Source: CAITSH01 sp025356665 (lineage in GTDB: Bacteria; Pseudomonadota; Gammaproteobacteria; Burkholderiales; SG8-39). From it: a DNA stretch of 64,000 bases. Both the position numbers and the translations under genes were made by a program. Location of the stretch: positions 9,773 to 73,772 of the forward strand of contig JANXRV010000066.1 of NCBI GenBank assembly GCA_025356665.1, written 5' to 3'. Positions 53,185 to 61,645 of the stretch are shown here, piece after piece (position 1 is the stretch's first letter; each line of letters starts with the position of its first letter). The notes under the pieces are model-generated. The model had not been told where the DNA came from, searched no databases, and saw only the letters and a program-made list of their open reading frames with translations.

Positions 53185-53970
53185 TTATTTTGAAAGCCTG
53201 GTCACTTTTGCGAAAAAACTCTGTATTCCATCAACCAGACCTTTGTCTCCGGCGGCGGTAAGTTGCGCCTTGAGTGCTCCGCGCCACTGCGCTCGCTCGA
53301 TAATTCGCGGGTGCGGCGCAAAAAGAGGGGTAACCGCCAGCAATTCCCTGCCGGCATCACCGAGCATCTCCACCAGGTTATCGACCGCCTCGCTGCTGGT
53401 GACCGTGATGGCATCAAGCCTGCCCTCTCGCCACATTGCAACAACTGGTGTGCCATCGGTGCTTGGTTTGGCGCGCTCGTAGCACTCGGCCAGGGCCACC
53501 TCGGCACCGCGTCGCTTCAGCTCGGTTGCAAGCAATTCACGTCCGCCACCACCGCGAAAAATCAGCACATTACGGTAAGTCAGGTAGGTCATTTTCGCCA
53601 GCTTGTCGAGCAGACCTTCGCTGTCAAACCGTGTCGCCGGGACGATGACGTTCTTTATTCCCGCGGCGGCGAGTGCCGTGGCGCCGCCCGGCCCCACAGC
53701 CGCGACCTTCACGTGTTCAGGCCAGGATCCGGCGGCAGTCGCATAGCGAAGACCATACTCAACCGCTGTCGGGCTGATAAAAATCGCCAGATCAAAACGA
53801 GACAAATTCAGCATCGTGGCTTCAAGAGTTTCCGGTTGCGCGGGTGCCCGGATTTCCAGCGCCGGAAACAGCACCGGCTCGCCGCCACCCTCACGCAGCA
53901 GGTGCATCAAGACTCCGGCCTGCTCACGCGGGCGGGTCACAAGAACGCGGCGACCGTTTAATGTTCTCAT
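53185..53970 (-). CDS. hemD: Uroporphyrinogen-III synthase
   Basis: A 261-residue enzyme that cyclises hydroxymethylbilane with inversion of ring D. The family is divergent in sequence; the markers here are GRRVLVTRPREQAGVL at the N-terminus, IFISPTAVEYGL, VAAVGPGGATALAAAG and ITVTSSEAVDNL. The start overlaps the hemC stop by four bases, as is usual for hemC-hemD. Confidence 0.95.
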   Translation of the reverse strand: MRTLNGRRVLVTRPREQAGVLMHLLREGGGEPVLFPALEIRAPAQPETLEATMLNLSRFDLAIFISPTAVEYGLRYATAAGSWPEHVKVAAVGPGGATALAAAGIKNVIVPATRFDSEGLLDKLAKMTYLTYRNVLIFRGGGGRELLATELKRRGAEVALAECYERAKPSTDGTPVVAMWREGRLDAITVTSSEAVDNLVEMLGDAGRELLAVTPLFAPHPRIIERAQWRGALKAQLTAAGDKGLVDGIQSFFAKVTRLSK

Positions 53971-54911
53971 GATAGGGTCGCAAGAATACGATCTGCCCCG
54001 CGCGCGCGAAGCAACTCGGCTACGGCAATACCAAGGCGCTCAGGCTCGGACGCGGGACCAGCCATTTCTGCGCGTACCATCGCACTGGCATCCGGAGCGG
54101 CTACAAGGCCGCGAAGCGTGAGTTGTCCATCATCGCACTCGGCGTAAGCGGCCAGCGGCAACTGGCAACTGCCCCCGAGTGCGCGGCTTACGGCACGCTC
54201 GGCGCGCACACAGGCGGCCGTCTCGGCATGATCCATGGGAGCCAGCCAGTTGAACAACTCCGGTCTGTCGGAACGATATTCGATGGCCAGTGCTCCCTGA
54301 CCCGCCGCCGGCAGACTGTCCTTGGTGTCCATAATGCTGCTTATGCGCCCGGCCAGACCAAGGCGCGTCAGGCCGGCCGTGGCGAGCACGGCGGCCTGAA
54401 CCTCACCGCGGTCTATCTTCGCCAGGCGCGTATCCAGGTTACCCCGCAACGGCGCAATGAGCAGATGCGGGAAGCGCTCACGCAGTTGCGCCTCGCGACG
54501 CAGGCTGGATGTGCCAAGAATAGCGCCGGTAGGCAGTTCGGCCGGCGTTACATAATCATTGGATACAAAGCAATCGCGCGGATCTTCGCGCTCGGCGATC
54601 GCCGCAAGCGCGAACCCTTGCGGCAATTCCATCGGCACATCCTTGGCGGAGTGCACGGCGATATCGGCGCGACCATCAGCCAGGGCGGTCTCAAGTTCTT
54701 TTACAAACAAGCCTTTGCCGCCAAGCTTGGAAAGGGAACGATCAAGAATTTCATCACCACGTGTGCTCAACGCCAAAATAGTGACCTCACATTGCGGGTA
54801 TAATTTTTTGAGGCCGTCACGAACATGCTCGGACTGCCAAAGGGCAAGGCGGCTTTGGCGCGAAGCGATGACGATGCGTTCAGGACCGCGAATGGCGTGA
54901 CTGGTATTCAA
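53967..54911 (-). CDS. hemC: Porphobilinogen deaminase (hydroxymethylbilane synthase)
   Basis: A 314-residue enzyme that joins four porphobilinogens. The cofactor-bearing Cys is in ALGGSCQLPLAAYA; IVIASRQSRLALWQ and VHSAKDVPMELP are family markers. The start is TTG 54911 because an in-frame TGA lies just upstream and no ATG or GTG fits; a weak start is unusual for this gene. First gene of the hemC-hemD-hemX-hemY operon. Confidence 0.96.
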   Translation of the reverse strand: MNTSHAIRGPERIVIASRQSRLALWQSEHVRDGLKKLYPQCEVTILALSTRGDEILDRSLSKLGGKGLFVKELETALADGRADIAVHSAKDVPMELPQGFALAAIAEREDPRDCFVSNDYVTPAELPTGAILGTSSLRREAQLRERFPHLLIAPLRGNLDTRLAKIDRGEVQAAVLATAGLTRLGLAGRISSIMDTKDSLPAAGQGALAIEYRSDRPELFNWLAPMDHAETAACVRAERAVSRALGGSCQLPLAAYAECDDGQLTLRGLVAAPDASAMVRAEMAGPASEPERLGIAVAELLRARGADRILATLS

Positions 54912-54964
54912 GTTTCTAAGGGTAGATTGTGTTCATACGCTTTACCACCCCAATTCTAACACCC

Positions 54965-55365
54965 GCCTTGCTCATACCCTTTACTATCTAGGCGGTATCC
55001 CAAACCGCGCCCCCAACCGGCCAAACGCTGCCTCTGGCAAGCAAGCCGTCGGCGGAAGCAATGCAAGCACACGCCAACCACAAGCCCCTTCTCGTCTTGT
55101 TCAGCGAAACCGGCTGCCCATGGTGCGAATGCCCACAACGCGAGTTCCGGCTGCCGACGCAAAGCAAGCACGAATATCGGGCAAGGGTGCTTTTCCGACA
55201 AATCGACATCGACCGGGAGACCCCGCTGAGAAGATTTGGCGGCAGCGCGCTCGCAGAGCCGCTGCTTGGGTTCGGTATTGCAGGCTTTTACGGCGCCTGC
55301 CTAGATGAACGCATCTAGAGCGCCACGACAAGACTCCTGCAAATAGGCACACCCGGCCCCGGGTC
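54965..55365 (+). pseudogene. Decayed exported thioredoxin-fold protein gene
   Basis: The frame still reads a signal-peptide end (LLIPFTI, then a TAG at 54989-54991, then AVSQTAPPTGQ), the thioredoxin strand KPLLVLFSETGCPWCE with an intact CPWC, and FRQIDIDRETPLRRFGG. From there it jumps directly to LLGFGIAGFYGACLDERI followed by a TAG at 55316-55318. The cis-proline part is missing, so the gene has a nonsense codon, an internal deletion and a second stop. A short ATG frame at 55061-55318 remains open but lacks a signal peptide and the fold's second half. Confidence 0.75.
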
Positions 55366-55431
55366 CGCGCCTTCCGCTATTTCTCCCATCTGGCCAATAT
55401 CGCCGAAGATCTGCACCACAACCGACGCCGA
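55363..55431 (+). pseudogene. Fragment of phosphoenolpyruvate carboxylase (ppc relic)
   Basis: About 23 codons translate to VRAFRYFSHLANIAEDLHHN followed by arginines, a near-perfect match to the conserved FSHLANIAE...H segment of bacterial phosphoenolpyruvate carboxylase. The frame ends soon after, and no other ppc sequence is present. In many betaproteobacteria ppc is the gene divergent from hemC, exactly this position and strand, so most of the gene appears to have been deleted. Confidence 0.72.
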
Positions 55432-55512
55432 AGCGGAAACGCTAAAAGATACGCTAGGCAAGGCGCTGATCAGTCTGGTGCCGGCTAACAACCGCGCCGA
55501 AAAGAAGTCGAT

Positions 55513-55547
55513 GCCTGAAAACGCCCTACGGGCGCGGATTTCCAGCT
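55513..55547 (-). repeat. Dispersed hairpin repeat, copy F
   Basis: Read on the minus strand: arm GCTGGAAAT, a perfect inner stem CGCCC-GTA-GGGCG, and arm TTTTCAGGC. It is located just downstream of algR and next to the ppc relic. Confidence 0.65.
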
Positions 55548-55563
55548 GGTGTATCCGGGAAAA

Positions 55564-56328
55564 TTACTTATGCAAACCTTTCAACACAGGCCATTGCCGG
55601 CGGCTGATCGGCTGCTTTTCGTCCAAGCCCTCGAGCAGTACAGCCCATCCCGCCTCTCCCTCTTCTTCGGCAATGCGCTCGAAACCGCGGATCGAAGCCC
55701 TTGCGACAAGGCAGTTGCGATGAATACGCACAAAATGGTCCCCGAACTCCTGTTCCAAATGGGCCAGCGACTCCTCGAGAAGATACTCCCGCTGCGCCGT
55801 TTTGATGGTGACATATTTAAGCTCGGCCTTGAGATAAAGGATCTCTGCCATCGGCACCAGCAAGATGCGTCCGCGCTCGGCGACAGAAAGGTGACGGCGC
55901 GGATTCGGATCGATACTGGCAAGCAGTTCCCGGCTTGGCCTTGGCTCTTGGTCCGCATTCGCCGCTTTATGCAATGCGGCGGCAAGGCGGGTCGCACGTA
56001 CCGGTTTGAGCAGGTAATCGAGGGCGTTGACCTCAAACGCCTGCACAGCATACTGGTCGTGTGCCGTCACGAAAACAAGCGCCGGCGGATCGGGTAGGTT
56101 GAGGGCGTGACGCGCGAATTCCATGCCGCTCATCTGCGGCATGTTGATATCGACCAACACCAGATCGGCAGCCTTGCCCGACAATGCGGCGAGGGCCTCG
56201 TACCCGTTGGCGCACTCCCCGACAATGTTGTGCGGGTATTGCGCCGCGCAATCGCCAAGCAGTTCGCGCATGCGTTCCCGCGCCGGTTGTTCATCATCAA
56301 CAATTAGAATGCGCAGGACGGCGTTCAT
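55564..56328 (-). CDS. algR: LytTR-family response regulator, AlgR-like
   Basis: A 254-residue two-component regulator. The receiver domain (about 6-125) has the acidic pair in ILIVDDEQ, phosphoacceptor Asp in LVLVDINMPQMSG and the Lys in LKPVRATR. The C-terminal LytTR DNA-binding domain is seen in ILYLKAELKYVTIKTAQREY and HFVRIHRNCLV. In Pseudomonas AlgR controls alginate and twitching; here the targets are unknown. It overlaps the sensor gene by four bases. Confidence 0.93.
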   Translation of the reverse strand: MNAVLRILIVDDEQPARERMRELLGDCAAQYPHNIVGECANGYEALAALSGKAADLVLVDINMPQMSGMEFARHALNLPDPPALVFVTAHDQYAVQAFEVNALDYLLKPVRATRLAAALHKAANADQEPRPSRELLASIDPNPRRHLSVAERGRILLVPMAEILYLKAELKYVTIKTAQREYLLEESLAHLEQEFGDHFVRIHRNCLVARASIRGFERIAEEEGEAGWAVLLEGLDEKQPISRRQWPVLKGLHK

Positions 56329-57359
56329 TTCATATAGGGGATGATGATACGAATTTCGAATTTATCGCCAACCGGCGCCGCCTCCATGCTCGCCCCGACA
56401 TCAAACTGCAGCAGCAAGCGCTCACGGATATTGGCCATTGCCATGCGGTTTCCGGCGCGGTGCTGATACTCCGGATGGTAGGGATTGGACAACAACAGCA
56501 AAAGGCTATCACCCTCGCGTGAGATGACGATGCGCACAAGTCCGGGCTCTACACCTGGTTCGACACCGTGGTACACGGCGTTTTCCACCAAGGGCTGCAA
56601 AACCAGCGGCGGTATAAGCGCATCTCCGGGCATCGTCGCAAGCTGCCAATCAATCTGAAGCCGCCCCCCCAGACGCAACTGTTCGAGCGAAAGGTAGCGT
56701 CTTGTGAGGTCGATCTCGTCAGTCAGGCTTGTCAGCGTGCGATTGTCGGCCATGAGAACGCGATAAAGGTCGGCGAGATCTTCGAGCGCTCCCTCCGCCC
56801 GCTTGGGGTCTTTTCGGATAAGCGAAAGCACCGCATTTAGGCTGTTAAAAAGAAAATGCGGGCGTATCCGTGCCTGCAAGGCCTGTAATCGCGCCTCAGC
56901 AAGCGCGGGAGAAAATGCGCGCGAACGAAGCGTAAAGTAGCCGCGCAAGAACAGCGTTATTGCCAAGCTGCAAGCCCAGGCACGAAAAATAATTGTGCGA
57001 TTGACCTCGCCACCCAAAATTGCGGCTGCTTCAACCATGGCCAGATTAAGGATGCACGCAACGACAAGTACAACACCGAGCGCGGCCTGCGGCCTGATCT
57101 TCTTCAACACCGGCTGTGAAAGGTAGAGCAACACCAACATGACCATCAACACCGGCTCGACGTAGGCGGCACTCTCAATCACGAGTGCCAACAGGCGCGA
57201 CGCGCTGTCGGCTTTTACCGCCGCCGCCAATAGCATCGCGGCATTGACCCAAAGAAGGGTGCGCGTGATGACGCCAAGATTACGGAAATCCGGAAATTCA
57301 TCAGCAGACTGGTCCGCCCCGAGCGGGTCTTGCATTTCCGGCTTGGCCAACTCAGTCAC
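56325..57359 (-). CDS. algZ: Sensor histidine kinase, AlgZ/FimS-like (LytS class)
   Basis: A 344-residue inner-membrane kinase with about four hydrophobic segments (30-150). The His_kinase motif RIRPHFLFNSLNAVLSLIRK carries the likely phosphorylated His, and the ATPase part has PPLVLQPLVENAVYHG as N box. It should phosphorylate AlgR, encoded next with a four-base overlap. The start is GTG 57359. It is divergent from argH, a conserved neighbourhood in beta- and gammaproteobacteria. Confidence 0.92.
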   Translation of the reverse strand: MTELAKPEMQDPLGADQSADEFPDFRNLGVITRTLLWVNAAMLLAAAVKADSASRLLALVIESAAYVEPVLMVMLVLLYLSQPVLKKIRPQAALGVVLVVACILNLAMVEAAAILGGEVNRTIIFRAWACSLAITLFLRGYFTLRSRAFSPALAEARLQALQARIRPHFLFNSLNAVLSLIRKDPKRAEGALEDLADLYRVLMADNRTLTSLTDEIDLTRRYLSLEQLRLGGRLQIDWQLATMPGDALIPPLVLQPLVENAVYHGVEPGVEPGLVRIVISREGDSLLLLLSNPYHPEYQHRAGNRMAMANIRERLLLQFDVGASMEAAPVGDKFEIRIIIPYMK

Positions 57360-57522
57360 GCCCCAGTCGACGACGAGCCATGCGTGGCCGGCCGCTGCGA
57401 TACGCGATTGATTGGATATTCATTTATACTCACCATGCAAATTTTCTGGCTTATTTTTTCTGAAAATTCCGAACCTTGCGCAATTATTCTACTTATTTTT
57501 CTGCCCAAACTCCTAGTTAAAC

Positions 57523-58947
57523 ATGGTCGCTCCATCAAAATCACCTGAAGACAGCAAAGCGCCAGCCGAGCAGGCCGGCACCTGGTCCGGACGCTTTGCG
57601 GAACCTGTGGCTGAGCGCGTAAAGCGCTACACGGCCTCGATCATGTTCGACCAGCGTCTGGCCGAATTCGATATCCAGGGTTCGCTCGCGCACGCACGCA
57701 TGCTGCAAGCCACAAATATCATCTCCAGCGAGGACCTTGCATCAATTGAAACAGGTATGCGGCAGATCCTGGGAGAAATCCGCGCGGGCGGCTTCGCCTG
57801 GTCTATCGACGCCGAGGACGTGCACCTGAACATAGAGAAACGGCTCACCGCCATTGTCGGCGATGCCGGCAAGCGCCTGCATACCGGCCGCTCCCGCAAC
57901 GACCAGGTTGCCACCGATGTACGGCTCTGGTTGCGCGCGCAAATCGACGCCCTGCAAAATTTGCTGAAGGAAGTCCAAATCTCCCTGGTGAACCAGGCCG
58001 AGAAAACCGCCTCGACGATCATGCCGGGCTTCACCCATTTGCAGGTGGCACAACCGGTCACCTTCGGGCACCACCTCATGGCGTATTACGAAATGCTCGC
58101 ACGGGATCGCGCCAGGCTCTCAGACTGCCGGACCCGGGTCAACCGGCTGCCGCTTGGCGCGGCTGCCCTCGCCGGCACTTCATTCCCCATCGATCGCGAT
58201 CGTGTGGCCAAGGAGCTCGGCTTTGACGGCCTTTGCGCGAACTCATTAGATGCGGTGTCCGATCGCGATTTTGCCATCGAATTTTGTGCCTGCGCATCCC
58301 TGATCATGCTGCACCTTTCGCGGCTTTGCGAAGAGCTCATCCTATGGGTAAGCCCGCGCTACGGCTTCATCCGTCTGCCGGACCGCTTTTGCACCGGCTC
58401 ATCGATCATGCCGCAGAAAAAGAACCCCGACGTCCCAGAACTCGCGCGCGGCAAGACAGCGCGCGTCGTAGGGCACCTCGTCGCACTTATTACCCTGATG
58501 AAAGGCCAGCCACTTGCCTACAACAAGGACAATCAGGAGGACAAGGAGCCCTTATTCGACACGGTCGACACCCTGACCGACACGCTGGCGATTTTTGCTG
58601 AGCTTATCGCCGGCATAGAGGCGGTGCCCGACGCAATGCGTCGTGCCGCGCTCGAAGGCCATGCCACGGCGACGGATCTGGCGGACTATCTGGTCAAGAA
58701 GGGCCTGCCATTCCGCGACGCGCACGAAGCCGTGGCGCGCGCAGTTCGCGCAGCCGAGCAAAAATCCTGTGATCTGGCCAGACTGCCGATCGAAGAACTA
58801 CGTGCGTTTTCTCCTTTGGTCGGAGACGATGTTTATGGCGTCCTCTCGCTCGAGGGTTCGGTGGCCAGCCGCAATCATCCCGGCGGCACAGCCCCGACCC
58901 AAGTGCTCGCAGCGGTAAAAAATGCCCGGCGGGACCTTGCGGTCTGA
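57523..58947 (+). CDS. argH: Argininosuccinate lyase
   Basis: A 474-residue enzyme of the last step of arginine synthesis. The signature GSSIMPQKKNPDVPELARGK is intact. HTGRSRNDQVATD and MPGFTHLQVAQPVTFGH carry further catalytic residues. The 163-base AT-rich gap between it and algZ must contain divergent promoters, but I see no clear -35/-10 pair. Confidence 0.97.
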   Translation: MVAPSKSPEDSKAPAEQAGTWSGRFAEPVAERVKRYTASIMFDQRLAEFDIQGSLAHARMLQATNIISSEDLASIETGMRQILGEIRAGGFAWSIDAEDVHLNIEKRLTAIVGDAGKRLHTGRSRNDQVATDVRLWLRAQIDALQNLLKEVQISLVNQAEKTASTIMPGFTHLQVAQPVTFGHHLMAYYEMLARDRARLSDCRTRVNRLPLGAAALAGTSFPIDRDRVAKELGFDGLCANSLDAVSDRDFAIEFCACASLIMLHLSRLCEELILWVSPRYGFIRLPDRFCTGSSIMPQKKNPDVPELARGKTARVVGHLVALITLMKGQPLAYNKDNQEDKEPLFDTVDTLTDTLAIFAELIAGIEAVPDAMRRAALEGHATATDLADYLVKKGLPFRDAHEAVARAVRAAEQKSCDLARLPIEELRAFSPLVGDDVYGVLSLEGSVASRNHPGGTAPTQVLAAVKNARRDLAV

Positions 58948-58988
58948 ATAGATCAAATCGGCAAGTATCCGCTTGTAAAAAACTCGGG

Positions 58989-59012
58989 ATCGCGCCGAAG
59001 GCGATTTTTTTT
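58989..59012 (+). terminator. Rho-independent terminator of argH
   Basis: ATCGC (58989-58993) pairs with GCGAT (59001-59005) around a seven-base loop, followed by a run of eight T. It is 41 bases after the argH stop. Confidence 0.75.
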
Positions 59013-59018
59013 GCATCT

Positions 59019-59293
59019 TGGTGGCGGGGCGAGGTCAAAGTCACCAAGCGTAAAAAACTACTCAATATCCTTTCGCCGGGGAAATGCTTCGGCGAAATGG
59101 CCTCGCTATGCAAGGAGGGAAACGAAGGCGCTGCCTATGCGTCCACAATGAGCCGCTCGCGCCGCATTACCGTCCCCCGGACAGAATACTTGGCATTCGC
59201 CTACGAGCCCTGCTGGCATCGCTTTGACCTGCGTTCATGGCCAATCTGGCCAAGCGGCTGACTCTCGCCAACACCCGCCTGACCGCGCTTTGA
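59019..59293 (+). pseudogene. Relic of a cyclic-nucleotide-binding domain protein
   Basis: Without a start codon, the sequence reads WWRGEVKVTKRKKLLNILSP, then GKCFGEMASL, the phosphate-binding-cassette region of a cyclic-nucleotide-binding domain. A frameshift near 59235 then gives FMANLAKRLTLANTRLTAL and a stop at 59291-59293, the characteristic C-terminal helix of such proteins. The 5' half of the gene is gone. It fills the 380-base gap between argH and grxD with its terminator. Confidence 0.72.
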
Positions 59294-59330
59294 CACGGTC
59301 GAGGCCAACTGCCAAATCTTCAGATGCGAC

Positions 59331-59639
59331 TCAGCCTTGCAGCAGTTTTTGCAGTTCGCCTGACTGGTACATCTCTTTCATGATGTCTGAGCCGCCGACA
59401 AACTCCCCCTTGACGTAAAGCTGGGGAATCGTTGGCCAGTTGGCGTATTCCTTGATGCCTTGGCGAATGTCCGGGTTCTCCAGTACGTTGACCGTGAACA
59501 ACTCCTGTGCGCCGCTCGCCTTGAGCATTTGAATGGCGTTGGCGGAAAAACCACACTGCGGGAACTGCGGCGTTCCTTTCATGTAGAGCACGACTTGGTG
59601 ACCGGTTACCTGTTCCTTGATGGTTTGCTGCGCGTCCAT
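59331..59639 (-). CDS. grxD: Monothiol glutaredoxin, Grx4/GrxD type
   Basis: A 102-residue CGFS-type glutaredoxin (FPQCGFSANAIQML), which carries and delivers [2Fe-2S] clusters. ANWPTIPQLYVKGEFVGG with the cis-Pro and GGSDI motif is conserved. ATG 59639 is used, with AGGAG 6 bases before it; a longer frame upstream is not conserved. Last gene of hemA-prfA-prmC-grxD. Confidence 0.96.
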   Translation of the reverse strand: MDAQQTIKEQVTGHQVVLYMKGTPQFPQCGFSANAIQMLKASGAQELFTVNVLENPDIRQGIKEYANWPTIPQLYVKGEFVGGSDIMKEMYQSGELQKLLQG

Positions 59640-59730
59640 AATGGCTCCTGCTATCGCTGAATAAAATCTGAACCCGGACAATCCCTATACCCGAGTAATA
59701 TCGTCGGGAATTCTACCGCGCTGTCGGCCC

Positions 59731-60561
59731 TCAGTCAATCCGCCCGCCGGTAACGCGCGGCAATCCGGCGATATCTGGCCAAGTTTGCACAGCGGTAAAA
59801 CCCGCAGCAAGCAGCAAATCCGCGCAGGCTGCCCCCTGCTCGAATCCGTGCTCCAGCAAAAGCCATCCGCCCGCTACAAGGTGCGCCTTTGCCCTTGCGG
59901 CAATGGCGCGTAGCGCAGTGAGTCCGTCGGAGCCTGCGACGAGTGCGCTGTGCGGCTCGCGCGGCAAATCACCGTACAACAAATGCGGGTCGCCATCGGC
60001 GATATAAGGCGGGTTACTCACGATGAGCTCAAATGTACCTGCCAAGGGAAGGTCCCCGCCAGCAAGTGCCTCAAACCAGTTGCTCTGAACAAACCGAATA
60101 TTTGCGCCATGGCGCGCGGCATTTTCCGTGGCGATCGACAAAGCCCCGGCTGAAATATCAACCCCGACCACCATCGCGTCGGGACGCTCGAAGGCGATGG
60201 CAACCGCAATCGCACCGCTGCCAGTACCCAGATCCAGCACCCGCGTTGCGCCCTGACGCGGGATGCGCTCGAGCGCAAGCTCCACCAGCAGTTCGGTATC
60301 TGCCCGCGGGATCAGTACCGCCGGTCCCACCTTGAATGCAAGCCCCCAGAATTCACGCTCACCCAACATATAAGCGAGAGGTTCGCCCGCCAGCCGGCGA
60401 GCGATGAGCGCGGCGACGCGCGTGGCCTGCTCATCCGGCAGGATGCGCTCCGGATGGGCGATCTGCGCGACCCGGTCCATCCCGGTCGCCCACTCAAGCA
60501 ATCGTTGCACCTCGTGCCGCGGCAGCCCGCTCGCCGCGACAATCTGCCCGACACTGCGCAT
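59731..60561 (-). CDS. prmC: Release factor glutamine N5-methyltransferase
   Basis: A 276-residue SAM enzyme that methylates the Gln of the GGQ motif in release factors. The catalytic NPPY is in LIVSNPPYIADGD; motif I is VLDLGTGSGAIAVAIA. It lies 1 base downstream of prfA, whose product it modifies. Confidence 0.96.
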   Translation of the reverse strand: MRSVGQIVAASGLPRHEVQRLLEWATGMDRVAQIAHPERILPDEQATRVAALIARRLAGEPLAYMLGEREFWGLAFKVGPAVLIPRADTELLVELALERIPRQGATRVLDLGTGSGAIAVAIAFERPDAMVVGVDISAGALSIATENAARHGANIRFVQSNWFEALAGGDLPLAGTFELIVSNPPYIADGDPHLLYGDLPREPHSALVAGSDGLTALRAIAARAKAHLVAGGWLLLEHGFEQGAACADLLLAAGFTAVQTWPDIAGLPRVTGGRID

Positions 60562-60562
60562 C

Positions 60563-61645
60563 TCAACCGCCTTGCGACAACACCGCGAGTTGCTCGGCCT
60601 GGTGCTCGGCGGCGAGTGCCCCGGTCAACTCCGTAATATCGCCGTCCATGATGTTGTCGATCTTGTAGAGGGTCAGGTTGATGCGGTGGTCTGTCACCCG
60701 ACCCTGGGGGAAATTGTAGGTGCGGATGCGCTCAGACCTGTCGCCAGAACCAATCAGCGATTTTCGCGTCGCCGCTTCCTTGGCCTGCTGTTCGCGCGTC
60801 TGTGCGTCCTTGATCCGCGCCGCCAGCACAGACATGGCGCGCGCCTTGTTCTTGTGCTGCGAGCGGTCATCCTGGCATTCCACCACGATACCTGTCGGCA
60901 AATGTGTGATGCGCACCGCGCTGTCGGTTTTATTGATGTGTTGTCCGCCCGCACCGGAGGCGCGGTAGGTGTCTATTTTCAACTCAGAAGGGTTGATCAC
61001 AACCTCGCCGACTTCATCAGCCTCGGGCATGACGGCCACCGTACAGGCGGATGTATGGATACGGCCTTGCGTCTCCGTTGCGGGCACACGCTGCACGCGA
61101 TGGCCGCCCGACTCAAACTTGAGCTTCGCATAGGCGCCACGACCGATGATGCGCGCAATGACCTCCTTGTAACCACCGACCTCCGAGTGACTCTCCGAAA
61201 TTATTTCGACCTGCCAGCGCTGCCGCTCGGCATAGCGCGCATACATACGAAACAATTCGCCTGCAAACAGCGCTGACTCATCCCCGCCCGTTCCGGCGCG
61301 AATTTCCAGGAAGGTGTTGCGCTCGTCGTCCGGGTCCTTGGGCAGCAACTCACGCTCGATTTCCACCTCGGCTGCGGCCATACGTTCGCGCGCCGCCTTC
61401 ATCTCGTCCTCGCCAAACTCCTTCATTTCCGGATCCCGCAACATATCCTCGGCCGCGCGGGCATCGCGTTCCGCATCGGTAAATCGGCGGAACAAGCCGA
61501 CCACCGGCGTAATCTCTGAATGCTCCTGGTTGAGCTTGCGATAAAGATCGAGATCGCGGGTCGCATCTTCCGAGGAAAGTAGCCGGTCAAGCTCGGCTAG
61601 CCTCTGGGTCAGTCGCTCCAGCTTTACCGCAATGCTGGGCTTCAT
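60563..61645 (-). CDS. prfA: Peptide chain release factor 1
   Basis: A 360-residue release factor for UAA and UAG. The codon-reading tripeptide is PAT in RVPATETQGR and the peptidyl-tRNA hydrolysis loop is ASGAGGQHINKTDSAVRI. The start is 1 base from the hemA stop, in the conserved hemA-prfA-prmC order. Confidence 0.98.
   Translation of the reverse strand: MKPSIAVKLERLTQRLAELDRLLSSEDATRDLDLYRKLNQEHSEITPVVGLFRRFTDAERDARAAEDMLRDPEMKEFGEDEMKAARERMAAAEVEIERELLPKDPDDERNTFLEIRAGTGGDESALFAGELFRMYARYAERQRWQVEIISESHSEVGGYKEVIARIIGRGAYAKLKFESGGHRVQRVPATETQGRIHTSACTVAVMPEADEVGEVVINPSELKIDTYRASGAGGQHINKTDSAVRITHLPTGIVVECQDDRSQHKNKARAMSVLAARIKDAQTREQQAKEAATRKSLIGSGDRSERIRTYNFPQGRVTDHRINLTLYKIDNIMDGDITELTGALAAEHQAEQLAVLSQGG

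Noticed and set aside
55061..55318. Intact small thioredoxin-like gene
   Set aside because: Although the frame has an ATG and CPWC motif, the signal peptide is broken by a stop and the second half of the fold is deleted, so it is treated as a pseudogene.
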